Source of the DNA: Straminergon stramineum
Lineage: Eukaryota; Streptophyta; Bryopsida; Hypnales; Calliergonaceae
Reading direction: 5' to 3'
NCBI GenBank assembly: GCA_963920665.1
Contig: OY987269.1
Location: forward strand, 12,340,501 to 12,404,500
DNA length: 64,000 bases
Position numbers and translations under genes: made by a program
The notes under the pieces: generated by a model
Told to the model about the DNA's origin: nothing
Database searches by the model: none
Seen by the model: only the letters and a program-made list of their open reading frames with translations
Shown here: one piece after another, positions 33,172 to 45,830 of the stretch
Position numbering within the stretch: the stretch's first letter is position 1
Layout of the letters: every line of letters starts with the position of its first letter

Positions 33172-34847
33172 ATTACTTTGCTTAAAATTCAATATTCATT
33201 GATCATTTCCTTAGTTATGAAGGAATTGGTCACGGCTTTGAAATTACTAGACACTACCACATAAAATGATCAAAAGAATTTGGGTACTTATAAGATGAAG
33301 TACTCACTTGTGCAACAAGTGGGAGCAAGGTTGGCCCATTACGGCCCAAATTATGATGATTGTGTATGTGCATTCAAGTTCAAAAATGTACACATGCATT
33401 ACAATTTTGTGCACGAAGGCCTTGCTCCTATGTTGTTGATAATGGTGTACTTCACTTGATTTTGAAATTCATGAGAGCCACTTGATTATGTAATGACTTG
33501 TATATGAAGTTTTTGCAAGGGTGAATTACCAAGAGTTTAGGGTGATCTATATATAATTTGTTTAGGGTGATTGAGTTCTTAGACAATGAACTATAAACAA
33601 ACCCATGTATGTACAAGAAACTTCTTACTATATGAAATGCTATTGTAAATGACACATTATAATTTCTTATACAAAAATACCATAACTATGTTTAATGAAT
33701 TTCAAAATCACTTCTTTTTGATAGGGAAGATATATGAACACAAAAAATGTACTTGTAGGAGATGTACCAACTTAATATGACCCTAAACCCTTAGAAAACA
33801 AATAGAAGAAGTACTACCCAATATCTAGAATTGAAGAAAACAAAGAAGGTTCACCCTAAAACTTCCTACAATCTTGAACTATTGTCTTCAAATGAAGTGG
33901 GTTTGATAAGAAATACAAAGCTTGAGGGGGGGGGGGGGGGGATATAGATCATGAAAAAATAAAAAGAAGGGTACAAAATGGAAAATAGGATTGAGGATAA
34001 TATAGGGTTTAGGTATAAAACTCAAGCATGAAGAAAAAATATTTAAAAAAATATAGAGTATTCCAAAAATACATAAATTTAGAGTGAAAGAAAAAGGTGG
34101 AAAAATACAAGGGGGTAAAACTAATATGGTTTAGGGGAAAAACAATAGGGGGGAATTAAATAGAGAGGATTCAATATAAAATAGTAGATGGAAAATTATA
34201 TAGTGGGTGGGAAAAAAAAGAAACATTGGTAAAAATGTAGATGGTGGAATACAAAAATATAGAATGTGGGAAGAAATTAGAACTTAGTTACTTACATGAA
34301 TTGTACCTCATTGAAATTTACCACCTTTATCTTTATTTTAGTAAGGCCTACAAAAATATGTAATTTTTTTCCTCTCCTTTTCTTCCCCTGAGTTTTTCCA
34401 GTTTTTTTACTTCTTCATATTCTTTTTAATTCCATTTTTTGCTCCTTAATTTTCTTATTTGCTTGTAGGTTCTTTTAATTATACTTTCATTTTTGTTTCC
34501 CTTTCCCCATTTTTTCCCTTTCCCTTTTTTTTTCTTTCCCCATTTTTTTCCTTCCTCTGTTTTAATGACATCTATGTAGCATACTTGCAACATTTGGCAT
34601 ATTTTCTATTCTACTTATTGAAGTAAGTGCTAAAACTTTTCAACAAAGTTTCAAGTTCTTTTCCCATAGCAATTAACAATTTTACAACAATTAAAAAGTC
34701 TAGCACAATTCGTGATTATAGGGACATGGTCTTAGGTCACAATATTCACTATAAATAGAAAGTTTTTCTCTACTTTTGGAAAAAAAAATGAAGGAAAAAG
34801 ATTAGGGTGCAAAAAATTCCCTCAAAAAAGTTTTCGGGGCTTGTGAG
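33172..34847. other. Intergenic, low complexity, leading into copy B
   Basis: Contains a 16-base G run at 33926-33941, purine-rich AT sequence to about 34270, and a pyrimidine block at 34490-34560 that mirrors the purine block at 10.6 kb. From 34580 to 34847 lies the TATA-containing module also found inverted at 10040-10290. No gene recognised. Confidence 0.5.
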
Positions 34848-37800
34848 TGTTTTAAACTCCACCCTTCGAGTTAAAACGTGCACATGGGTTCTAATGGCTG
34901 GTTAAATCAATTTCTTTAGGGTGTTCTTAATTTAAGTTCAATTTGCGCCTTCCAAGAAATGGACACTTTGTTTTTAAATATCCAAATTGAACTTAAATTG
35001 TTTAAATCCTAATTTTTAAACTATGGTTAACTAAATCAAATAACTAATCGAATAACTAATCAAAAGATGAATTCAAACTAAAATCAATCTAACCAAAATT
35101 GTAGAATGTAATTTGCCCTTTCTAGAATGATAAAGCAAGTTAAATTCTGACTTTCCTAATAAAAGAAATGAATGGATGAAATATTGATCCCTAGACTACA
35201 TCACAACCTTCATCCACAAATTAAAAATAGTAAAACTAATTGAAATAAATCTAAATTTTAGGGTTAAGTTTTTAGTTATGTTAGTTACCTAATTCTAAGA
35301 CTAAACCTAATTTGACCACTAATTAAAGAACTTCATCCAAATTAAGATCAAACTTCATCCAACCTTTTCTCACTTAAAATCAAAGTATTTTTTTAAATGA
35401 AAATAGGTTCTGGAATCTTTAAAAGATTCCCTAATTGATTCCTAATTTAAATGATTCCTTAAAGATTCCTTAGAAATTCTTTTTAATTATCTTCTATTCT
35501 AATTTAAATCAAACTTCCTATTCTAAAATGATGGTTTTTTAGGGTTTTATGAAAATTCAGAAATTACCTTCCCAACAAGGTAAGACACTAAAAAACGAAA
35601 TTCTTAAAAAATTATTAATGAATGAAATTTGTTTTAAAAGCCTAACAAGTTAAATTTCATTCATTAATTACTTCTTAGTTTAAACGAACAATTGTAATTT
35701 TTAATCTTTTTAAATGTTAATTTTCTTTTCTAATTTTCCTAAAGTTTTCAATGGTTTATTCTATTAAGTGAAATTGAAATTAAATTTTAAAAAAATGAAA
35801 TATGAAGAATTTTAACGTACCTTTCCCATGAAGTGATCAATCGTACCGTCCTCGAGGATCACGAGGTGAATGGTTTCGTAATAACCCGCTCCATCCTCCA
35901 TTTTGCTAATTCATCACGGGATTCGACATTAATCCGTGTTCTAGGTTGTACTTCAATTCCAATTTTTCTTTTCCTACTAATGGTTATGGGATTTTAGTAA
36001 TTTTGGTTGTAGTTAAAACAATTCCTAATTAATTAGAAATTATTTTAATACCTCAAAACCTTTTAAATCTACTAAATCAAATCAAATCTAATAATTCCTA
36101 ATTATCTTGTAATTTCCTAATCATCCAAAAGATATTAGTTGACGTTTTGTCTTTATCTATTTGTCTTATTAAGCCTAATAAAACAAAACCTAACGAAAGC
36201 CTAGCCTTCTAATTCCTAAAAGAATCCTAATTAATGACTAAGTAACAATTCAATGAATAGTAATGAGAATAAAATTTCAAAATAAAATCAAAAGGATTCT
36301 TACCTTATTAATTGTTTAGATTCCTTTTATTCTTCTTCTTCCTTTCGTCTCCAACCTTTCTCTTCAACTCTCAACTCTTTCATTTGTTGAATTGCGTTTT
36401 ATGTTTTCAGATGAGAGTGATATGAGTTGATGATGTTTAATGAGTACTTAAACTAGTTGTTAAGAGTGTTAGCAAATTAAAAACAAACAACTCACCTTAC
36501 ATTCTTGTATTTGAGCCGTCCTTTTTCACAGCATCAGTTTGGTGATTTCTCTTCATAGCGTTCTGTGGAGTTAGCCTTCCCTCTCAGCATTCAGTCACCA
36601 GTCCCTTTTTCAGTCTTCAAGTTCAACTGGCTCTCTCTAGCAAACTCACCAGCTTCTTCCGCTCCTTGGTCGAGCTGGCTTCTACCCTCCCTGGTTTCTC
36701 CCCGTTCAGTATCTGGATCGGTTGGTTCCTTGTTTAGTATCGGTCCCCGCACAAACACGTGTTAGCTCATGACTGGCCGGAAGTTTGGCACCTCACCTTA
36801 CTCAGCACCTCGCCCTGATTCGACACCTCGCTTTGGCCTAGCCACTCACTGACCCCTTGAGCTGGTCCTTGGTTTTCTCCTTTCTCAGTTGAATTTCATA
36901 TTTTTACTAATAAAATTAATTTTCAGATTTTAAGGTTTAACTAATTTTCTAACTAAACTAATCTATTTTTTCCTCTGGATTTTTTGGAAGTTTTTAAGCA
37001 AAATTCCACTAACTATGACTATAATATGGAGGTTTTTTGGAAGTTTGGGAGAAATCTTCCAACTTCTCAATTTCTAAACTATCAATCTAATTTTTGGGGA
37101 TTTTTGGAATAAGTTTTAAACTAAGTATTCTAAACTAATTAAAAATCTCTTTCTAGGATAATTTTAATGACTCTAACTAAAGGGAAACTAATCTAAATTT
37201 TGGGTTTTCTCTAACTACTACTAAGGGTTTTATCAAGAGTTCATGCTAAGGAATTTTGACTACTTTTCTCTAATCTTTCTCACTAAATCAAATGTTCCTA
37301 ATTAGTACACCTGCAAAGCATTTTTCCAAGCATGCAAATAAGGAAATTTTCCCAAGTGTCAATTTCAAATCTTCCAAAGTCAAAGCTTCGCCGTGCAGGG
37401 GCGATCCTAGGCATACACTGTGTTAATGATCAAATTTTAGTATTTTGAAAATCAATCTTTAAAGGAGGTACACATGACAGTGTTTAAACCGGATTTAAAA
37501 GATTAATTCTTAAAATTTCAAAGTATCTGAGTTTAATCACTAAAGGAGGTACGCATGACAGCATTTAAACCGAACTTTAGCAATTAAAGTTCCAATCTCC
37601 ATTATACAACAAATTTTGGACAAGTGTTGGTTTAATAAACTTTTGGCAAAGTCAAGCTTCGCCGCCTTAAGTCTATTAACGCCAAATTTTGTTGTAATGA
37701 GCACAATTTGTTAGTATTCCAGTAATCTTAAACGAAATTAGAGTTTGGAGGTCTATCCCTTCCAAAACTCTCACAATTCAAAGAAAATGGAGGCTTAGCC

Positions 37801-39510
37801 CCAAGAATTTAAAGAAATCAAATAGAAATCACTTTGAAGGGACCCTCTTGTCCTTCAAAGTGTGCAAATCAAGAATTAGAATGAAACTCAGGTCAGATCT
37901 CGACTTGGATCAGTGCTCCGACCACGCCGGTAGCACAAAAGCAAAGGTTAGATATAAGAATGAGGGTACCGACAACCTCGAGGGAAGGGCCTTTTATACT
38001 TGTCCCAGGCCCCTTCCTGATAAGTTGTCGGTGGAAAAACATTTACTTTTGATCCCGAGATATTTCCTAAACTACCCTAACGTACTTCCAAAATAATCTT
38101 TGTTTAATGGAAGAATTCTCTAGAACCCTCTCCATTTAGCTAATAAATCTTGGCTAAATCAAATCCAAGATCTTTTCCCAAAGATATTTTGAAAATAACC
38201 CTAATTAACCTAGATATTTTGCTAATTAACCCAAAGTATTTCTAAATTGTCTTTCTTTAAACAAAAGATTGGATTGTTACGCAAGAAAAGAGGTCTTACC
38301 CAAATCCAATCTTCAATTTTCCAAAAGATATTTGCGAAATTAACTTTGAATTACCACTAATTACTTTAAAAAAGTCAAACCTACTGCTGGACCCCTCCTA
38401 TCTTTTAGGGAACAACTCCAAATTGAAAAATGATTGCGCCATTGTGTTTCGAAGATCCAAATTAGCCTATAGAACCCCTAACCCCCTACTTCCCAGCCCT
38501 TCGTAAGTGTAAAATCAACTTACGGTAACTCCAAAGAAAGGTGAAAACTCTAACTTTTGGAATTTGTTTCCTTTGAGGAAACCATCTAGCTAGGGTTACT
38601 TAGAAGGTTTGTGGGAGTAAGAAAAGACCCCTTATCCACGTCATTTGGACACTGCCATCTCCTAGTACGCCGGTCAACCCGTCGTAAAGTCGTAAATTCT
38701 TCAAAAGTCCAATGTCATTGCCGATTCTGGTACCTAGGAATGTCAGAATGTCTTTAAACTTTGTGGAACGCTTTATTAGCACACAACACACTATCCTAAT
38801 TTTTAGTGAGATTTTACCGCAACATGGTTAATTCCTAGGAATTTACGACCATGTTCAAAGGCAATTGACTTCCCATGGAGTCATTGTAATTGTTTCAAAA
38901 AAATCGGAAACTTTTTGGGTAGCTTCTAAGAAACTCCCAAAACCAAAGTGCAACATTTACATTTCACTTTGCACTATTCATAGGGAAGCTAAAATTAGCA
39001 ATTCCCTTTTAATTTCCGCCCAAGGGGGAAATTATTCTTGTATCGGGGAATCTTCAAACAATCGGCTCCAATGTTGGCTCCTAGCATGCTTTTAGAGTAA
39101 AAGCACCTTTCTTCATACTCCGGTCGCTTTCCCATCACTTTATTTGCAGATTGGATAATTCTTCTATAAGTTACTTGCAAATAAGAACTTACCAATCCAA
39201 ATTCATTACGAATTGGATGGTGATCTATACTAGACTCTCTAGACTTAAAATGGACTTAACCAGCTTGTCACATGCAATTATTAGACCTAGTTTAACATGG
39301 ACAACTACTAGGACAGGCTAACACTCAAACCCTTAATTCTCTCCGAAATACTTAATCAACCTCTCAGACTCTCAACTAGGCATTAGAAGTATGAAATTTG
39401 AGTATTTTATATACTCTACACTTCTAGGATGACCCCTCACTATATTGGTAGGGACTTCTACCAAATACCACTCAAATATTCTTTTTATGCATTCTTGCAT
39501 ATAATTACGC
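34848..39510 (+). repeat. Long non-coding repeat, copy B, ~4.7 kb
   Basis: Aligns in order with 57001-61860 over its whole length. Shared phrases include AATGTGCACATGGGTTCTAG (near 57043; one change in B), AATCCTAATTTTTAAAC, a doubled AAAGGAGGTACACATGACAG/AAACCG phrase at 37461 and 37541, TCACTTTGAAGGGACCCTC, GACAACCTCGAGGG, GGGAGTAAGAAAAGACCCC (38612) and CCTCACTATATTGGTAGGGA (39436). No protein-coding frame. A GC-richer module lies at 36550-36880. A hairpin (TTAATGAATGAAATTT and its complement) lies at 35615-35667. Possibly a solo very long LTR or a large non-autonomous element. Confidence 0.8.
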
Positions 39511-42043
39511 TAAAATACTAACAAAACCAAAAAAAAGAAAACCCTAAGTTCCAAGTGCCAACTTGAGGGCTCACAGGGCTTTAGGCTCACAAGTTCCACA
39601 CTTACAACTCACAGGCTCATGGCTCTAAGCTCGCACACTAGCATTGTTGGTAGTAGCGTTCATTTAAGACACAAACTTTGGTGAAGAGTGACTCACTTCT
39701 GTATTTTGCATACACTTGCAAGAATGAACTATTTGAAGGGAGATTGTTCGACTTCTAAAATTCATTAAGAGACACGGTATTCCTTCAAAATCAAGGAAAG
39801 AGGTGGTGATTAACAACATTATATTGACACTTATAATATTTTGGGGGCACATTTTCAAATGGGGTATATTACTTAGTTTACATTAGAAAAGTTCCATTCT
39901 ATGTTTTTGGAATATCTTGTAGTTAATTCATCCTAAATACTTATCCCATTCATAAACACTATTTTCTTGTTGGAATGTACTAGGATACAATTCATATGCT
40001 TTGATTTTAAATATCTCATGGACAAATTCTTGAAGTATATTGGGCTTCAATAATTGAGTATTAGACATTCAATACCCATGATTCTAATTAAGCATAATCA
40101 AAAAAGTCATCTCTTTCAAAAAACCTAAACATTTATCATATTAAATAGAAATTATATGATTGGTCATTTATTTACATACAACTTTTGGATCTATAGATTT
40201 AAAAAAAAACAAGAGAATGTGATGAAAATTAGAAGGAAAACCCTAAAGGTTTTCGAAAATACTCACATTGTAGATTAAAAAAAGGAGGTGAACATCCCTC
40301 CCTCTGTCCCTCAATGCTATAGAAGTACTACACACACATAGATAGGTTATGATATAATTGATCATGACATAACATTCTTTAGTCTACAAATATGTGTTCA
40401 TTAAAAACCAAGAGAATGTGATAAATGACAACATGAAACAATTAGAATACATTCCCAAACAATCCACTTTATATTGTAAGAAAGATTTCAGACAGTCGAA
40501 TCAATACTTCCAATCTATAAAATTGCACCAGAACTTTCTAAATATACTAGTGAAAAAAGAAAAATATATCTTCAAAAAGGATCTAGACCATAGAGAGATC
40601 TTTACCAATATACATTGAAGAAAATAACTTCAAAGAAATTAAATCATGACCCTAAATTCAAAACCATAGAGTTACACAACGCACTCCAAAATGAATGTAT
40701 GCATAAGCCCTAAACCCTTAACCCTTGACCATATTTCTTTTTTTGTTTTCTAATTTTCCTTTTTCCTTGAACCCTAAACCCCAAACCCCTAAGCCGTGGA
40801 CCCTAAAGTAACTCTTAAAATGTGTGACAAAGTAATTGAAAGTATGCATTATGGGGACTAGTATTCTAATCTTTATGAATATGACTTTGTCATAACATGG
40901 CAGTGCACGAGTGTGGATGTCATTTAAACAACATGGACCCCTCTCCTAGATTGCATGCACTAATAGTGGCACAAACTTAATAAAGTTTAAAAGCTAGATC
41001 CGGAATCCAAGAGTAGTTGTATAGGGAGACTTCATGGAGCAAGAGCAACACAGTAAAAGTAGTCAATTTGAAGAATTAGTGGAAGATTCAACTTCAAAAC
41101 CCACACATACACCATTAGACTTTGGATATTTGTGCCATTATCCCAAGTCTACACCTGCAACAAATGAACTCAATTGTGGCATTTATGCGGCTAGGCTTGC
41201 ATGCCCTCCAAGACTCTAGTCCACATTCTAAGAGAAGACCGCATGCAAACAGTCACACACGACCTTTAAGAGTGCATAGAGAATTCAAAATGCAGGGACA
41301 TCACACCCCAAATAAATTTTGGTGGGAAGTACGAATTCCGGATTTGAAGTATTGTCATGACCCCCATCAATTGCGCTCTTTCTCTCTTTCACAGATGTGA
41401 ACGGAGTAGTGGAAGGTGAAAAGAGTACAAAATTGTAATTTCAAGTGACTTTGGCATGGAAGGTTTGAATTGAATGAATTTCCCAGCTCCTAGACAACTA
41501 GCTTTGGAGGTATGATATTTTTTTTGTAGTGGTTGAGGAAGGTGCAGAATTCCAAAATGAGGTCAATGTTCCCAATAGATGATAGTGATGGACTGTTGCC
41601 GTAGGTAGTGACAATGCAATGGAGTTTGAAAGTGAGTAGGTTATAATCAGTGACAAGTTAGTCTTCGTCGCAACGGGAAACGTGTGCATGTTTGTGGGGT
41701 GCCAATGGTTTTTTAATCGATTTATGCATGAGTTTATATTGACGAAGTAGAATGATTGCGTGCATTTGTGAACGATTACGAAGTAAACCGATTCCATTTT
41801 TCTTGTGTGGCCTATTTTAGAAAATGGGATTATAGATCTAAAACTCATTATCCATGAAGAAAATAATTTTTCTCAAGTGAAACCTTGATCCAAGTGTCTA
41901 AACCACATAATAGAGAAACAATGTCATAGGTTGTAAGTAGTGCAACCTTCGCCTAGCAGAAGTTATGTACAATCATACATTATACGTATGGACATTCCTA
42001 TGAATCGTAGTCAATATTATACAAAAGTTTTAGATCCACACCA
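39511..42043. other. Intergenic; no firm gene
   Basis: Begins with the GGCTCACAAG-type fragment (39570-39660) shared with 28.2 and 10.0 kb. Around 40705-40800 several CCCTAAACCC-like words occur without forming a clean telomere array. Open frames at 41034-41400 and 41498-41848 have no recognisable domain and no support from composition. Confidence 0.4.
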
Positions 42044-42865
42044 TTGGGTGATCTCCCATTGATTCATCCATGGACTTCATTACATTATTTTTCTATCGGG
42101 AGATCTCTTGATAACTTCTATAAACGCAAATTTTGCATTATCAACGCGAGTTCTCCACTTCTCCCGATGATCTTAGTAATCCGAAATTCTACCTTATCAT
42201 TAAGAGATCTCCAAATGATTGTAGTCTACTCGAATTCTGCATTATCATGGGGAGATCTCCCATTGATAATGCAAAATTTTCGCTTACAGAAATCATTGAG
42301 ACATATCCCAATGAATTCTGCAAACGCAAATTTTGCGTTATCAATAGGAGATCTCCTAATGAAATCAATAAATGGTAATATTGCAATATCATCGGGAGAT
42401 CTCCCGGTGACTTAAGTATATTCATATCTGATAAGATCATTAGGAGATCTTTCAATGAGATGAATCTATAAGCAATCCGGTAGGCTATTGGGAGATCTCT
42501 TGATGATTTTAGTCAAGAACCTATCCGGTTTGGGATGGGGAGGTTTTCCACTATCTGTGTCTAGAGATCTCGCAATGAATTGTTTGTGAGTTTGGGCATT
42601 GTGTCTATTGGGAGATCTCCCAATGAATTGTTTTCTAGTCCAACCACTGGGGCTATTGGGAGATCTCTTGATGTTTATATTTTTTGAGGTATCAAGACAT
42701 TTGTCAATATCAATTTTATGTGGGATTTTGATTATTCCATCAATTGATGCCTTGATTGCATTATTATTGGGGGCATTCCATATCTTTAATTAATCATCTT
42801 AATGCTTTCTTCGAGTGCTAGTATTTTTTGATGTATAGTTATTTCATCTGGAGATCTCCTGATGG
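42044..42865 (+). repeat. 20-bp palindrome cluster 3, 48-bp register
   Basis: Palindromes (consensus ATCGGGAGATCTCCCGAT) are centred near 42051, 42103, 42208, 42255, 42351, 42400, 42448, 42495, 42568, 42615, 42663 and 42854, with degraded ones near 42151 and 42303. Most steps are 47-49 bp. The spacers also share words such as CGCAAATTTTGCATTATCA (42125, 42324). A multiple of three keeps a frame open, so the plus strand translates to a 16-residue repeat (SxGDLPMI type) from 42044 to 42415. I read this as repeat-derived, not as a gene. It directly precedes the pseudogene at 42963. Confidence 0.9.
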
Positions 42866-42962
42866 ATTCATAATAGTTGACCCTAACATATTTTGGAAGA
42901 TGTTATATGTAATTCAACTTTGCTGACTTCATGGTTGGTTCCTTTATTTTGTAGATATAAAA

Positions 42963-44381
42963 ATTAAATACTTACTCCAAGATATGGTTTCTAGAGATAG
43001 TGGAGCAAAGTCAATGGATTCATACTCAAAGTCCATAGATAATGCAATTACGCCTTACATTGGCAATGGCAATGATGAGGCTAAGTCACAAGAGTCTTGT
43101 GCACAGACCATACTGTTGAATGTCAGTGACGTGGTTAAGCTTTACCATCGTAGATTAGGTCAAGTTGGAGTAGGGTCTATTTGGAGGCTAGACCTAAGGG
43201 CAAGTGACTTGGAGTTCCTATTCTGTTCGAGCCGTGGATATTTGTTCTCATATGCCCATCATCCTTTGTTGATGAAGCTTAGCATTTTAGGGTTGCACCT
43301 TGCCAAAGGGGTTTTAGAACACTCATAGATGTCTTGAATTGGACGGTGCTGTGGAGGGCCACGAACATCATCAAATGTACTAAAGATCCTCATGTGGATG
43401 TGAGTCCATTTATTCGACAGGAGGAATGGACTAGGTTAGAGGTTCATTGGAAGGATGTAGTAGGTGTATTACTATCGTTTGGATGAATAAATTGGAGGCC
43501 AGATGATTTTTTCCAGAATACTACCCTCGGTGAGGAACATGTAGGTATGACTATCCTTAACGTTTTCATGGGTGATCATGATGTGATCATGATCCATGCT
43601 CGCTGGCCCATTTCAGACTACTAGTTCTCTGATGGTCAATGTTTGAAGGAAACAATAGAGCACTTTGATGCCTTTCCTCATGTACGTGATCGCTTAGTTT
43701 ATCTAGGTGGAAGAGAGAAGGCGCCCTATTGATTTATAGTTAGTCAATCCTCCCTTTGTCATACAAAGACACAATTCACACACAAAACTAGTGACAATGA
43801 AATTTGAAAGGTTAATTCGGAGAAATGCGGTGACAATCATTACTGCTAGTTTTTCCCCTAGGCAAAATTGCTAAAGGTTACACAGTGTGGATTGGACAAG
43901 GAAGCGGAAATACATTTTTTTGGAAGGAGCAAAAGTTTGTGCCACTACATGGTACATTATTCACGGAGTCCCAAAGTCCACCTACCACAATTCCATGGAT
44001 TTATACAAGCAAGGTGTGGTTTCCTTGAACTATAGAAATAAAGGATTCAAGCGTCCTTGACTTCAAATTGTGCAGGTCACTAGTACAATCACTATAAGAA
44101 AACAATTTTTTTTTGGTGTCCGACCCAAAACATAGGATATCCAAAACAAAACATATTCTATCCAGAGGGACATCTAGACTTCTGGAATATGGATTGCAAT
44201 CTAGGGTACCTTTCAATGGATGTTGCAGATGATGGTGGAAAATTGCATTCATAACACATTAGTCTTCCCATTAACATCTTCTATTTTCGATGACATAGAT
44301 GAGGACACGATTGTATCAAACCCAAATGTCCTCAAAAACTTTGTTTGTCACATCAGCTTCGTTGACCCCTTTTTACTACAA
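42963..44381 (+). pseudogene. Element protein, C-terminal half, related to the ParB-like family
   Basis: First block 42963-43312 contains VSDVVKLYHRRLGQVGVGSI. The frame then shifts by one near 43313-43316 and continues to 43729, broken by TGA 43484 and TAG 43622 and ended by TGA 43730. It contains LIDVLNWTVLWRATNI, INWRPDDFFQ, LNVFMGDHDVIMIHARWPI (about 43555-43611) and FPHVRDRLVYLGG (about 43672-43710). A last exon follows a CTAG acceptor at 44204 and runs to a GTAAGT donor at 44382, with LKNFVCHISFVDPFLLQ. From memory these phrases, including the GDH...ARWP and HVRDRLVY motifs, belong to the C-terminal half of the same early-land-plant family whose ParB-like half is at 28643-30893 on the other strand. 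Both halves are next to palindrome clusters, which supports the link. Enzymatic role unknown. Confidence 0.5.
44092..44165 (+). mobile_element. Possible CACTA-type terminus inside the pseudogene
   Basis: CACTATAAGAAAACAATT at 44092 matches the inverted end of the 159-bp element at 60560-60718 for about 17 bases. It lies between two exons of the pseudogene. No matching right end or target duplication was found nearby, so this may be a truncated insertion or a one-sided chance match. Confidence 0.35.
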
Positions 44382-45071
44382 GTAAGTTCTAGAAAATTAC
44401 TTTGATTTTGGATAAAACATTTGTCCGAGCTAAAAAGAAGGGGACGGGTAGTGAAGGGGCAGTCTAAACCTTTTCAGACAATGACATGGCATTCCTATGT
44501 GGCTTGCCACATGGAATTGGATGATGTGGCTTAGACTAATACTAACATAGCATGCCACGTCATCATAGAGGGTCCACACCATGCTCATTCAATGTTTATT
44601 TAGTAGATGTCTACAAAAACATGAAGATGTTTTCAGGGACATCTTCTCAAACACTAAGACGTTGACGTTGTGCGAGAGTGATGACGTTTTTGCAGATGTG
44701 CTTTTAGACTAAAAGACATTCTCGGAGATACCTCTCGAGACATAATAACATTTCAGTAGACGTTTCTTGAATAGGGAGTTTGACAACACTTCCTTCCAAT
44801 GACACATTTCATCTCAGTCATTGGCAGACATGCTTTGTTTAGGGATTTTTATGATGCCAATTTTTTACTTTTGTTGGCAATGTCTAGTCCAAGAAAGTAA
44901 AAAAAACAAAAAAACTTCTCTATGCCTACAAGGTGACAACCTGAGTAGCATACAATCATCAACATTGAGTACGTGGTGTTCACATGGGCATGTATAGATA
45001 GACATGTGGATGTCAGAAATAGATTTTATGTGTCTTCATTGACATTTACAGGGACATGCTTTCAACAACAA
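44382..45071. other. Intergenic; ACATC/GACGTT-rich
   Basis: Words such as GGGACATCTTCTCAAACAC, AAGACGTTGACGTTG, GAGACATAATAACATTT recur irregularly from about 44600 to 45060. No gene recognised. Confidence 0.4.
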
Positions 45072-45830
45072 CATTATTGGTGCTTGTGAAGCAGACCTCC
45101 ATCATGGGCAATGGATAGTGTCAGCATATATGAAGTATAGTATGAAGCATTGTATTTTCTGTGCACAATGCTACCAACCACACAAAGTACCCATTCCAAA
45201 TCTATATTACGAATGTGAAAATGGTATTTTAATGTTCTGAGATATAGGTCAAAGCCTTGAAGCACATTGCTTTTGGGATCCCAATTTAGAGGCACACAAT
45301 TACTTTGTTATCCTCTTTTTTGGAGAGCGAAGAAAACTTTGCAAGGACACTCTACTCTTCTTTGGTGGAATACCAGTATACCACTAGTAGCCCCAAACCG
45401 CTCTTTGTCTTTGATGACTCCAATGACTTCTTCACTGCTTTGGCAACAACGTTCTATGCACTCACGCATCTCCTTTAGAGCTTTGTCAACTCTAGCTTTG
45501 TAACTGACTTTCCTTTTTGGATGGGCCAATGGAACCTCTTCAGTGGACAATGGGTGCAAGTTTGTGTCCCTCTTTGACTTCTCGGATACCACTGAATGCA
45601 CTATGCGCTGACTACTAAGAACATCAAAAGCTCCAATGTCCCTTGCATCTTTCCTAGTAATCTTCCTCCAATTCCTAATTATAGAAGCTACTTTGCAGGA
45701 ACAAGTGTTCGTAATGTCCTCCATGGAAATGAATCTGGAAGGAGCATATCCTCAGGAAGGTTGTATTCAAACACTATAGCATGAGTAGCACGAACTGAGT
45801 GCATGTCCTCTACCTAAGAAACTTTATATA
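45072..45830 (-). pseudogene. Unrecognised protein remnant, about 240 codons
   Basis: The minus strand reads MHSVRATHAIVFEYNLPED then LLPDSFPWRTLRTLVPAK (about 45810-45690), shifts frame, and continues as RNWRKITRKDARDIGAFDVLSSQ, VSYKARVDKALKEMRECIERCCQ and VIGVIKDKERFGATSGILVFHQRRV to a TAA at 45310-45308. It stays in frame beyond this stop (VPLNWDPKSNVLQGFDLYLRTLKYHF) to 45072. Balanced, structured composition, one frameshift and one to two stops indicate a decayed real gene rather than a chance frame. I do not recognise the family. It is probably another element protein; it could be the C-terminal part of a family represented elsewhere. Confidence 0.45.

Noticed and set aside
40705..40800. 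Interstitial telomere array
   Set aside because: CCCTAAACCC-like words are scattered and mixed with other sequence; no continuous run.
42044..42415. Protein with 16-residue repeats (GDLPMI type)
   Set aside because: The 48-bp period automatically gives a repeating translation in any open frame; composition and lack of boundaries indicate a repeat, not a gene.
42044..42865. CRISPR array
   Set aside because: Regular palindromic repeats with spacers of about 30 bp recall one, but repeats vary, spacers share words, no Cas genes exist and the DNA is plant nuclear.
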